From the NCBI GenBank assembly GCA_023426225.1, contig JAFABD010000265.1:1-8079 (forward strand): 8,079 bases of DNA. Reading direction: 5' to 3'. Positions 1 to 5,731 of this stretch are shown here, in pieces. The notes beneath the pieces are model-generated. The model did not search any database. It was not told the origin of the DNA and was given only the letters and a program-made list of their open reading frames with translations. How positions within the stretch are numbered: the first letter of the stretch is position 1; every line of letters starts with the position of its first letter. The DNA comes from Pseudomonadota bacterium. GTDB lineage: Bacteria; Pseudomonadota; Alphaproteobacteria; Sphingomonadales; Sphingomonadaceae. A program made the position numbers and the translations under genes.

Positions 1-392
1 CAGATACATTTACTCGCGCCCTGTGCTTCGAACCGGGCGGGCGGATTTCGGGCGCGACCGATGCGTTGCCGGCGCACGCGCCTGCCCCATGGCGCGTGCG
101 CGGCGCTGGCCGCGACCAGACTTCCCCCACCCGATATCAAGGACGACGCAGCGTCGGCGGACCCGCACGGGCGCGCGCAAAAAAATTTCAGTGGCGGGGG
201 TTTATCGGCCGACGCTCACGCGCCGCGCGGCGCGCGCATGCGCCGGCTGCGGCCGGGAATCGGCGCATGGACAAACGGGGTCGAAAATTTCCGTCGAACG
301 GCGGCAATGCACCGCGCGACCGCGGGCCTTGCCACGTCAACGACCGGATCTGGCGGGAAATTGCGGCGTTTGCCACCGCATTGAAAGCCAAA
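1..392. other. Gene-free left flank with inverted repeats and A/T tracts
   Basis: I see no credible coding sequence here; the open frames on both strands are low-complexity Arg/Ala/Pro products typical of GC-rich noncoding DNA, and one runs on through the tRNA. The stretch holds a perfect 11-bp inverted repeat with an 8-nt loop (72-82 with 91-101), a 16-bp perfect palindrome (219-234), an 8-bp inverted repeat (238-245 with 261-268) and a 7-bp stem just past the tRNA (362-380). A seven-A run followed by TTT (179-188) and an AAAATTT at 284-290 stand out from the GC-rich background. Function is unknown. It may carry control regions for a gene beyond the left edge. Confidence 0.6.
356..380 (-). 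terminator. Possible weak terminator of tRNA-Pro
   Basis: A 7-bp stem (362-368 with 374-380, one G-T pair) encloses a 5-nt loop and starts 12 nt past the encoded CCA of the tRNA. On the minus strand it is followed by ATTTCC, a short and imperfect T-tract. Position fits a tRNA terminator, but the weak tail makes this tentative. Confidence 0.35.
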
Positions 393-469
393 TGGTCGGG
401 GAGAGAGGATTCGAACCTCCGGCCCCTGCGTCCCGAACACAGTGCTCTACCAGGCTGAGCTACTCCCCG
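393..469 (-). tRNA. tRNA-Pro, anticodon CGG
   Basis: This 77-nt gene folds into a complete cloverleaf. The 7-bp acceptor stem pairs CGGGGAG (469-463) with CTCCCCG (403-397), followed by A73 and an encoded CCA (395-393). The D stem is GCTC/GAGC. The anticodon stem CTGTG/CGCAG carries the loop TTCGGGA, placing anticodon CGG at 435-433. The T stem GGAGG/CCTCT encloses TTCGAAT. C1-G72 with A73 is usual for bacterial tRNA-Pro, and CGG reads CCG proline codons, fitting a GC-rich genome. A consensus promoter lies about 57 bp upstream. No repeat of the tRNA 3' end was seen in the window, so there is no sign of an integrated element. Confidence 0.96.
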
Positions 470-525
470 ACGGAGGCCGGTCCTTCACGCCTTCGGGGGC
501 AGACCGGGTTAGCTTGGAGGCGCGC

Positions 526-554
526 CTATAAGGGGCGTTCCGGGCGGGCGTCAA
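526..554 (-). promoter_or_regulatory. Sigma-70-type promoter for tRNA-Pro
   Basis: On the minus strand TTGACG (554-549) and TTATAG (531-526) are separated by exactly 17 bp. The -35 matches the housekeeping consensus at five of six positions and the -10 at four of six. Transcription would start near 519, giving a leader of about 50 nt before the tRNA at 469. It sits between hemN and the tRNA, so the tRNA need not depend on hemN transcription. Confidence 0.75.
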
Positions 555-587
555 GCGTTTGTGATGCCAAAATCATCCCTCTCCCGA

Positions 588-622
588 TTTTTTTCCGCGC
601 CGCCGCCGCACGGCGCGGTTTT
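588..622 (+). other. Hairpin flanked by T runs, terminator-like on the plus strand
   Basis: A perfect 8-bp stem (595-602 with 611-618) has an 8-nt loop. It is preceded by seven T (588-594) and followed by four T (619-622) on the plus strand. Read on plus it resembles an intrinsic terminator with a short U-tract; read on minus, downstream of hemN (stop at 654), it is flanked by A runs and lacks the U-tract. It could stabilise the hemN 3' end or block antisense transcription into hemN. No plus-strand gene is visible for it to terminate. Confidence 0.4.
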
Positions 623-653
623 CCGCCCTTTTCGACGGCCTTTTTCGCGGGCG

Positions 654-2006
654 TCAGATCGCGCGCGAATGCCGCGCCGGCCCCTGCCCCAGATACTCGT
701 CGAACGCCGCCGCCACCGCGCGCACCAGCGGCCGCGCCGCATCGTCGACCTCGACCACGGTGCCCTTCACCCGCGCCAGCCCGTCGGCGACCAGCTCGCC
801 CAGCCCCTGCGCGTGCGCCAGCAGCGCCTGCGCATCGGCGCCATAGGATCCGCAGATCTGGGCCAGGTCGGCGCGATAATCGCACATGATCCGCTCGATG
901 ATCGTCGCGCGCAGCCGGTCCTCGCCGGCAAAGGCGCGCGCCTTGGCGATCGCCGTCCCGTCGGCGTCGACCCGCCGCTGATAATCGCCGATCAGCGTCG
1001 CGTTCTGCACATAGCCCTGCGGCAGCCGCCCGATCGACGACGCGCCCAGCCCGATCAGCGTCGTGCACGCATCGGTGGTATAGCCCTGGAAATTGCGGTG
1101 CAGCCGGTGTTCGGCATCGGCGCGCGCCAGCTCGTCGTCGGGCCGCGCATAATGGTCGAGCCCGATGCGGACATAACCCGCCGCCTGCAACTGCTCGGCG
1201 ATCGCCTCGGCCTGCTCGTGCCGCGCGCGGCCGTCGGGCAGCGCGGCGGTATCGATCTTGCGCTGGTGCTGCTTGAAATTGGGGACATGGGCATAGCCGA
1301 ACACGGCGAAGCGGTCGGGCGCGAGTTCCAGCGCCTGCGCCACCGTCTCGCGGCACGACTCGACCGTCTGGAACGGCAGGCCATAGATCAGGTCGAAATT
1401 GACGCCCGCGACGCCTGCGCGGCGCAGCCCGTTCGCGGCCGCCGCCGTCTGCTCGAAGCTCTGGACGCGGTTGATCGCCTGCTGGACCTTGGGGTCGAAG
1501 CTCTGGACGCCCAGGCTGGCGCGCGTGACGCCGGCGGTGCCCAGCGCCTCGATCATCGCGGTGTCGAGCGTGCGCGGATCGAGCTCGATCGCCACCTCGG
1601 CATCGGGGCCCAGGTCGAACGCCCGGCGCAATTGCGCCATCAGCGCGCTGAACGCCTCGGGCGGCATCAGGCTGGGCGTGCCGCCGCCGAAATGCAGGTG
1701 CCGGGCGGGCACGCGCGCGCCGATCGCCTGCGAAACCCAGTCGATCTCGGCGCCCAGCGCGTCGAGATAGCGCATCACCGGCGTGTCGCGCGCGGTGATC
1801 GTCGTGTGGCACCCGCAATACCAGCACATCGACCGGCAGAAGGGCACATGGACATAGACCGATACGGCCTCGTCGCGCGGCAGCGCGGCCAGCCAGCCGG
1901 CATAGTCCGCAGGCGTCACCCCGGGGGCGAAATGCGGGGCGGTGGGATAGCTGGTGTAGCGCGGCAGCGGGCGGTCCGCATAACGCGCAACGATCTCGGG
2001 CTTCAC
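654..2006 (-). CDS. hemN: Oxygen-independent coproporphyrinogen III oxidase HemN (radical SAM)
   Basis: HemN decarboxylates coproporphyrinogen III to protoporphyrinogen IX in the cytoplasm without O2, using S-adenosylmethionine and a [4Fe-4S] cluster. The protein has 450 residues, close to the 457 of E. coli HemN. Near the N-terminus is the family segment PRYTSYPTAPHF (15-26). The radical-SAM cysteines appear as C57-x3-C61-x2-C64-G-C66, with the fourth cysteine typical of true HemN, which separates it from HemW-like relatives. The SAM-binding glycine motif GGGTP is at 107-111. I chose the GTG start at 2006-2004 because AGGAG (2018-2014) lies 7 nt upstream and the N-terminus matches the family. 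It lies 139 bp after the dehydrogenase stop. An FNR-like sequence overlaps the ribosome binding site but is too weak and badly placed to count. The identification is very secure. Confidence 0.96.
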   Translation of the reverse strand: MKPEIVARYADRPLPRYTSYPTAPHFAPGVTPADYAGWLAALPRDEAVSVYVHVPFCRSMCWYCGCHTTITARDTPVMRYLDALGAEIDWVSQAIGARVPARHLHFGGGTPSLMPPEAFSALMAQLRRAFDLGPDAEVAIELDPRTLDTAMIEALGTAGVTRASLGVQSFDPKVQQAINRVQSFEQTAAAANGLRRAGVAGVNFDLIYGLPFQTVESCRETVAQALELAPDRFAVFGYAHVPNFKQHQRKIDTAALPDGRARHEQAEAIAEQLQAAGYVRIGLDHYARPDDELARADAEHRLHRNFQGYTTDACTTLIGLGASSIGRLPQGYVQNATLIGDYQRRVDADGTAIAKARAFAGEDRLRATIIERIMCDYRADLAQICGSYGADAQALLAHAQGLGELVADGLARVKGTVVEVDDAARPLVRAVAAAFDEYLGQGPARHSRAI

Positions 2007-2145
2007 GTCCAGGCTCCTGATACGGATCGGCAGTCAACCTTCCCCTAGCGGCTCGCGCCATGATCGGCGCTTGGGGAGGCCCCGATTGTGGAAATTACGG
2101 ATGGGCGCCCGCGCCGCCCGCACGCCGGTTCACGCCCGCCGCGCG

Positions 2146-2877
2146 TCAGAACGCGATGCGCTGGCCGTCCCATGCGAATAGCCCGCCGCTGTCCGCCGGG
2201 GTCAGCGCCCCGATCACGCGCAACAGATGCGCCGCCGCCGTTGCGGGCGTGAACAGCCGCTCGGGCGGCACACGCCCGCGGAACGGCGCCGACAGCCCGG
2301 TCGCGACGGTGCCGGGGTGCAGCGCGGCCACCACCGCCTCGGGGTGCGTCCGCGCGGTCTCGATCGCCAGGTTGCGCACCACCATGTTCAGCGCGGCCTT
2401 CGACGCGCGATAGGCATGCCAGCCGCCCAGCCGGTTGTCGGCGATCGACCCCACCCGCGCCGAAAGCACCGCGAACACCGTCCTTCCCCGGCGGGGCAGC
2501 AGCGGCAGCACATGCTTGGCAATCAGCGCGGGGCCGATCGTGTTGATCGCAAAGGCGCGGGCATAGGCGTCGGCCGACTGCATCCGCAGCGACTTTTCGG
2601 GCGCCATTCCCGCCGCATGGAGCAGCCCCGTCGCGACGATCACCAGCCGCGGCGGCGATGCGGCGAGCCGCTCTGCCGCCGCCGCGATCGTCGCCTCGTC
2701 CTCCAGGTCAAAGGCAAAGCCGTGCACGCATCCGGCATCGGCGGGCGCCGTCCGCGCCCCCGCATCGATCCGCGCGATCCCCGGCATCGCCGCCAGCGCG
2801 TCGACCAGCGCCCCGCCAATGCCGCCGCCCGCGCCAAAGACGCACGCACCGGCGGACGGGGGAAAGCCGATCTCCAT
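2146..2877 (-). CDS. Short-chain dehydrogenase/reductase, C-factor-like
   Basis: This is a classical SDR, an NAD(P)(H)-dependent oxidoreductase with one Rossmann domain; its substrate is unknown. From the ATG at 2877 it has 243 residues. The cofactor loop GAGGGIG is at 15-21, an Asp that would follow beta-strand 3 at 57 (FAFDLED), and the catalytic set is N112, S139, Y156 and K160 (YRASK), with the conserved PG at 188-189. The segment after PG and the short length resemble the C-factor/CsgA-like SDR group, from memory. The frame opens upstream to a TTG at 2922, but 2877 is the only ATG that leaves the usual short lead before the glycine loop; neither start has a clear Shine-Dalgarno. It follows the ArsR gene by 81 bp on the same strand and is probably the last gene of the peroxiredoxin operon. 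The enzyme may reduce an aldehyde or ketone made under oxidative stress, but that is a guess. Confidence 0.88.
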   Translation of the reverse strand: MEIGFPPSAGACVFGAGGGIGGALVDALAAMPGIARIDAGARTAPADAGCVHGFAFDLEDEATIAAAAERLAASPPRLVIVATGLLHAAGMAPEKSLRMQSADAYARAFAINTIGPALIAKHVLPLLPRRGRTVFAVLSARVGSIADNRLGGWHAYRASKAALNMVVRNLAIETARTHPEAVVAALHPGTVATGLSAPFRGRVPPERLFTPATAAAHLLRVIGALTPADSGGLFAWDGQRIAF

Positions 2878-2958
2878 CGCCCGGTCATCGCGCACCGGCG
2901 TCGCCGACGCCAGATGGCCCAAGGCCCAGTCGCCGCTCTTCGTCCCGGCTGCCGCCGA

Positions 2959-3342
2959 TCAGCGGCGCGGCTCGACTCGCGCAAAGGTCGCGGCAGTACG
3001 GCCATAGACGCCGCCCGGCGTCACCGGCCGCGCCAGCGCCGCCACCTCGCCCGGCAACGGCGCCAGCGCGTCGATCAGCGCGCGCACGCTTGCGATCCGG
3101 GGGACGCTGATCCGGTAAAAGACCTGCTTGGCGTCGCGCCGCGTCTCGACCAGGTCGGCCTTGCGCAGCACCGCAAGCTGTTGCGACAGCGCGGGCTGGC
3201 CCACCCCCGTCGCCGCCTCGATCTCGCCCACCGATCGCTCGCCGCCGATCAGCGCGTGGAGCAGCGCCAGCCGCGTCGCATGCGCAATCGCGCGCAGCAC
3301 CTCGGCCTCCGCCTCGAAATCCTGGGCGGCGCGGCTCGCCAT
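2959..3342 (-). CDS. ArsR-family winged-helix transcriptional regulator without cysteines
   Basis: A 127-residue DNA-binding repressor of the ArsR/SmtB fold. Residues 11-31 form the first helices, SVGEIEAATGV (37-47) the positioning helix, QPALSQQLAVLRKADLV (49-65) the recognition helix, and ETRRDAKQVFYRI (66-78) the beta wing. The style (SVGE, RRDAKQVFYR) recalls the BigR/SqrR/YgaV branch that senses sulfide or oxidants through two cysteines. Here there is no cysteine at all; the place of the first sensing Cys looks like H29, by remembered alignment. The ArsR metal site CVC is also missing, so its signal is unknown. Its ATG (3342-3340) shares one base with the stop of the peroxiredoxin gene (TGATG), implying translational coupling, and only a G-run precedes it as a ribosome site. 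It probably autoregulates the operon, perhaps through the dyads at 4021-4060. Confidence 0.92.
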   Translation of the reverse strand: MASRAAQDFEAEAEVLRAIAHATRLALLHALIGGERSVGEIEAATGVGQPALSQQLAVLRKADLVETRRDAKQVFYRISVPRIASVRALIDALAPLPGEVAALARPVTPGGVYGRTAATFARVEPRR

Positions 3343-3998
3343 CACGCATCCCCCCGGTCGGCGACGCGGCGATAGAACCAGTCGGTCGCGCCCTGGGCGC
3401 CCAGCACGTCGGCGGCATCCTGCGGCGGCATCGCGAGCAGGTCGCCGCCCGGTTGCCAGCCTTCGGGCGCCAGCAGGTCGCCGCCCGCGACGCGCTGGAG
3501 CGCCGCGACGATCCGCAGCATTTCGTCGACCGAGCGGCCGATCGTCGCGGGATAGAAGGTCGAGGCGCGCAGGATCCCCTGCGGATCGAGGAAATAGGTC
3601 GCGCGCACTGCCGATGCGTCGGCGGCGTCGGGCGGCACCATGCCATAGGCGCGCGCGATCTCGAGCGTCGGGTCTTCCAGGATCGGGAAGTCGATCGTGA
3701 CGCCGTGCGAATCGCGGATCATCCGCAGCCAGGCGAAGTGCGAGAACAGGCTGTCGACCGACAGCGCCAGCCGCGCACAGCCCAGCGCCTCGAATCGCGG
3801 CGCCGCGTGCGCGATCGCCATGAACTCGCTCGTGCACACCGGCGTGAAATCGGCCGGGTGCGAGAACAGCACCAGCCAGCGCCCCCGATAATCGGAGAGC
3901 GAGATCATGCCCTGCGTGCTGCGCGCGGTAAAATTGGGCGCCTCTTCGCCGATCGCGATCGGCGCGGGCGAAGGGCTATCGTGCGACTGCATCGGCAT
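3342..3998 (-). CDS. 1-Cys peroxiredoxin, Prx6-like (AhpC/TSA family)
   Basis: This is a thiol peroxidase that reduces H2O2, organic hydroperoxides or peroxynitrite, in a 218-residue cytoplasmic protein. The thioredoxin-like fold carries the peroxidatic motif PxxxTxxC in HPADFTPVC, with C55 as the attacking cysteine and R132 (VRATYFLDPQG) as the likely activating arginine. The long C-terminal part (EGWQPGGDLL onward) is the Prx6-type dimerisation domain. The only other cysteine is C74, and no resolving Cys is seen in the C-terminal region, so it looks like a 1-Cys enzyme needing an outside thiol reductant. I chose the ATG at 3998 over a TTG at 4019 because AGGAGG (4011-4006) sits 7 nt upstream. 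Its stop overlaps the ArsR start by one base. It is the first gene of a likely prx-arsR-SDR operon; several dyads lie in its upstream region. Confidence 0.94.
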   Translation of the reverse strand: MPMQSHDSPSPAPIAIGEEAPNFTARSTQGMISLSDYRGRWLVLFSHPADFTPVCTSEFMAIAHAAPRFEALGCARLALSVDSLFSHFAWLRMIRDSHGVTIDFPILEDPTLEIARAYGMVPPDAADASAVRATYFLDPQGILRASTFYPATIGRSVDEMLRIVAALQRVAGGDLLAPEGWQPGGDLLAMPPQDAADVLGAQGATDWFYRRVADRGDA

Positions 3999-4005
3999 CA
4001 CCAAC

Positions 4006-4011
4006 CCTCCT
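4006..4011 (-). promoter_or_regulatory. Shine-Dalgarno that fixes the peroxiredoxin start
   Basis: AGGAGG on the minus strand (4011-4006), full complementarity to the 16S anti-SD core, is 7 nt before the ATG at 3998. The in-frame TTG at 4019 lies upstream of this site and so would not use it, making the shorter protein the likely product. Confidence 0.8.
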
Positions 4012-4020
4012 CGCCCCAAA

Positions 4021-4060
4021 AACGGTCCGTTATCAAAATCTTACCCGGCCCATCCGGTAA
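4021..4060 (-). promoter_or_regulatory. Two dyads upstream of the peroxiredoxin operon, candidate operator
   Basis: An 11-bp palindrome, AACGG-T-CCGTT (4021-4031), lies 9 bp from the ribosome binding site. A 20-bp dyad, TTACC-N10-GGTAA (4041-4060), lies just upstream, next to an AT-rich patch (4057-4093) that is unusual for this DNA and probably contains the promoter. No clear -35/-10 pair could be fixed. ArsR-family repressors commonly bind such dyads over their own promoters, so self-regulation by the ArsR protein of this operon is an inference from position. Confidence 0.4.
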
Positions 4061-4146
4061 TATACATAGATGCAGAAAGCGAATAATCAATCGCATCGGG
4101 CGCATTCACCTGCCGCCCGTCGGCGCCCGCGTCCATGATCCAGCGC

Positions 4147-4415
4147 AAGGCGGCGCCTTCGGGTCCGGGGGAAACAGGCCGCTGCTTCGGCGGCCTGGGT
4201 GGAGGCCGTCCGGGCAATCAGGCGGGCTGGCGCGCGGTGGCGCGACGGCCTGCGGCGCCGGCCTGCTGGAACACCGCTCCGGCGGCCGGCGTCCATATCC
4301 GGGGTCCGCGACGGCGTTCGGGGGAATGCACGCCGCGGGAAACCAGGGGGTGGCGCGGATCACGGGGCTGAATCGCGCCGCGCCACCCGCACCGCCGGGC
4401 GCCTGCCGCCCGGCG
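4147..4415. other. Gene-free stretch of consecutive hairpins, candidate structured RNA
   Basis: The gap between cydX and the peroxiredoxin gene has no credible ORF but is packed with adjacent inverted repeats. These are 4147-4151/4155-4159 (5 bp); 4175-4183/4189-4197 (9 bp, one G-T); 4203-4210/4244-4251 (8 bp, with an inner 4232-4235/4240-4243); 4254-4263/4284-4293 (10 bp, one G-T) continued after one bulged T by 4265-4270/4278-4283 (6 bp, one G-T); 4312-4317/4330-4335 (6 bp); 4348-4358/4378-4388 (11 bp perfect); and 4393-4401/4407-4415 (9 bp perfect). The G-T pairs occur when read on plus and become C-A mismatches on minus, weakly favouring a plus-strand RNA. I could not match it to RNase P, tmRNA, SRP or cobalamin elements. 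It could equally be 3' UTR of cydABX or a leader of the next operon. Confidence 0.45.
4393..4415 (-). other. Stable hairpin 23 nt after the cydX stop
   Basis: A perfect 9-bp all-GC stem (CGCCGGGCG with CGCCCGGCG) encloses a 5-nt loop. It begins 23 nt past the cydX stop codon. No T run follows on the minus strand, so it is not a standard intrinsic terminator. It may protect the cydABX mRNA 3' end or work with Rho. Confidence 0.5.
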
Positions 4416-4438
4416 ACGCGTCGTTCAGGCGCAACCCC

Positions 4439-4537
4439 TCACTTCTCGTCGGTTGCGCCGATCTCGTGCCACAGCCCGTTGAGCACCGCGAAGGCGACGG
4501 CCAGGCCAAGTCCCAGAACCCAGGCGAAATACCACAT
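4439..4537 (-). CDS. cydX: Cytochrome bd oxidase small subunit CydX
   Basis: This is a 32-residue single-span membrane protein that binds CydA and stabilises the haem b595/d site of cytochrome bd. The N-terminus MWYFAW is the family signature, followed by a hydrophobic helix to about residue 23. A glutamate at position 25 matches the conserved Glu of E. coli CydX (37 residues), from memory, and the tail is short and charged (GATDEK). The ATG at 4537 is preceded by GGGAG (4549-4545) with a 7-nt gap. It lies 32 bp after the cydB stop, the normal place for this subunit, and is the last gene of the operon. A stable hairpin follows. Too short for most gene callers, but the motif and position leave little doubt. 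Confidence 0.93.
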   Translation of the reverse strand: MWYFAWVLGLGLAVAFAVLNGLWHEIGATDEK

Positions 4538-4569
4538 CGAAAATCTCCCGTCGGAAACCGCGTCCGCGG

Positions 4570-5718
4570 TCAATAGAAGTCGGGGTTGGTCCGCACGTCG
4601 TTCAGCGTCACGCGGCCGAACATCACCTTGAACGCCCAGGCCGTGTAGAGCAGCACGAGCGGCAGGAAGATGAAGGTGACGATCAGCATCACGAACAGCG
4701 TCAGGTGGCTCGACGAGGCGTTCCACACCGTCAGGCTCGAATGCGCGTCGATCGTGCTCGGCAGGATGAAGGGGAACATCGACGCGCCGACGCTCGCGAT
4801 GATCCCGATCGTCGCCAGGCTCGAACCCGTGAACACCAGCGCGCCGCGCCGCCGGCTGATCCCGGCAAAGGCGATCACCGGGCCGACAAAGCCGGCGATC
4901 GGCGCCGCCCACAGCCACGGATAGGCGGCGTAATTGGCCAGCCAGCCGCCCGCGGCCGCGACGCTCGTGGTATCAAGCGGGTTCGACGGCGCCGATGCGC
5001 CCGCCGACGCGTCGATGTGGAAGCCCAGCCCGCCCCAGGCGAGCATCGCATAGCCCGCGGCATAGAGCAGCACCGCCAGCACCGCCGCCACGCGGCCATA
5101 GGCCTGCGCGCGCGCCTGCACCGGGCCGTCCTCGATCTTGAGCGACAGCCAGCCCGCGCCGTGCAGCACCAGCATCGCGACCGAAAGCAGCCCCGCGATC
5201 AGCGTGAACGGCGTGAACAGCCCCAGCAGCGTGCCCGCATAATGCAGCCGCAGGTCGCTGTCGAAACGGAAGGGCGCGCCGCTCAGCACGTTGCCCACCG
5301 CGACGCCGAACACCAGCGCCGGCACGAAGCCGCCGACGAACAGCGCCCAGTCCCAGCCCGTGCGCCACGCCTTGCCCGGGCGCTTCGAACGGTATTTGAA
5401 CCCGACCGGGCGCAGGATCAGCGCCGAAAGCACCAGGAACATCGCCAGGTAAAAGCCCGAAAAGGCGACGGCATAGACAAAGGGCCACGCGGCAAAGATC
5501 GCGCCCGCGCCCAGGATCAGCCACACCTGGTTGCCTTCCCAGGTCGGGCCGATCGCGTTGATGACCATGCGCCGCTCTTCGTCGTTGCGCGCGACGAAGG
5601 GCAGCAGCGCGGCGCTGCCCAGGTCGAAGCCGTCGGTGAGCGCAAAGCCGATCAGCAGCACGCCCATCAGCGCCCACCAGATCAGGCGCAGAATGTCATA
5701 ATCGAGGGGAATTGCCAT
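4570..5718 (-). CDS. cydB: Cytochrome bd ubiquinol oxidase subunit II CydB
   Basis: CydB is the structural partner of CydA in the inner-membrane bd oxidase, which oxidises quinol and reduces O2 to water without pumping protons. The 382-residue protein (E. coli CydB has 379) shows the family pattern: LRLIWWALMGVLLIGFALTDGFDLG near the N-terminus is visible in the segments IWW (about 11-13) and TDGFDLG (about 28-34), then NDEERR, GPTWEGNQVWL, RPVGFKYRSKRP, FPFILPS, and a closing FGRVTLNDVRTNPDFY. Many hydrophobic segments agree with a polytopic membrane protein. I chose ATG 5718: the frame opens to 5754, but GAGGAGG (5733-5727), overlapping the cydA stop, is 8 nt upstream and the protein then begins as in relatives. 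Only 13 bp separate it from cydA, suggesting translational coupling. Confidence 0.96.
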   Translation of the reverse strand: MAIPLDYDILRLIWWALMGVLLIGFALTDGFDLGSAALLPFVARNDEERRMVINAIGPTWEGNQVWLILGAGAIFAAWPFVYAVAFSGFYLAMFLVLSALILRPVGFKYRSKRPGKAWRTGWDWALFVGGFVPALVFGVAVGNVLSGAPFRFDSDLRLHYAGTLLGLFTPFTLIAGLLSVAMLVLHGAGWLSLKIEDGPVQARAQAYGRVAAVLAVLLYAAGYAMLAWGGLGFHIDASAGASAPSNPLDTTSVAAAGGWLANYAAYPWLWAAPIAGFVGPVIAFAGISRRRGALVFTGSSLATIGIIASVGASMFPFILPSTIDAHSSLTVWNASSSHLTLFVMLIVTFIFLPLVLLYTAWAFKVMFGRVTLNDVRTNPDFY

Positions 5719-5731
5719 TGTCCTTGCCTCC

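Noticed and set aside
393..469. tRNA-Pro as an integration site for a mobile element
   Set aside because: No integrase gene and no second copy of the tRNA 3' end are seen within the window.
23..889. Plus-strand ORF of 288 codons at the left end
   Set aside because: It runs antisense through the tRNA-Pro gene and its promoter and into the hemN 3' end, and the product is Arg/Pro/Ala-rich without motifs.
2017..2030. FNR-box-like CTGAT-N4-ATCGG upstream of hemN
   Set aside because: It matches only about seven of ten consensus bases and overlaps the hemN Shine-Dalgarno, too close to the start codon for a promoter site.
561..2048. Long plus-strand ORF of 495 codons opposite hemN
   Set aside because: It is fully antisense to a confidently identified gene, and its Arg/Ala/Asp-rich product has no recognisable domain. 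Such open antisense frames are expected in GC-rich genomes.
2878..2922. Upstream TTG start for the SDR (258 residues)
   Set aside because: It adds 15 residues with no family resemblance and uses a rare start without a clear ribosome site; the ATG at 2877 gives the usual SDR length.
2959..3837. Continuous frame extending the ArsR gene to 292 codons
   Set aside because: The added upstream part is the alternate frame of the peroxiredoxin gene, and the ArsR domain begins naturally at the ATG at 3342.
3999..4019. Upstream TTG start for the peroxiredoxin (225 residues)
   Set aside because: It lies upstream of the strong AGGAGG site that serves the ATG at 3998; the extra seven residues would be encoded by the ribosome site itself.
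4147..4415. Known structured RNA (RNase P, tmRNA, SRP RNA, cobalamin riboswitch)
   Set aside because: The conserved core sequences I know for these, such as the RNase P GAGGAAAGTCC or the cobalamin box, are missing on both strands.
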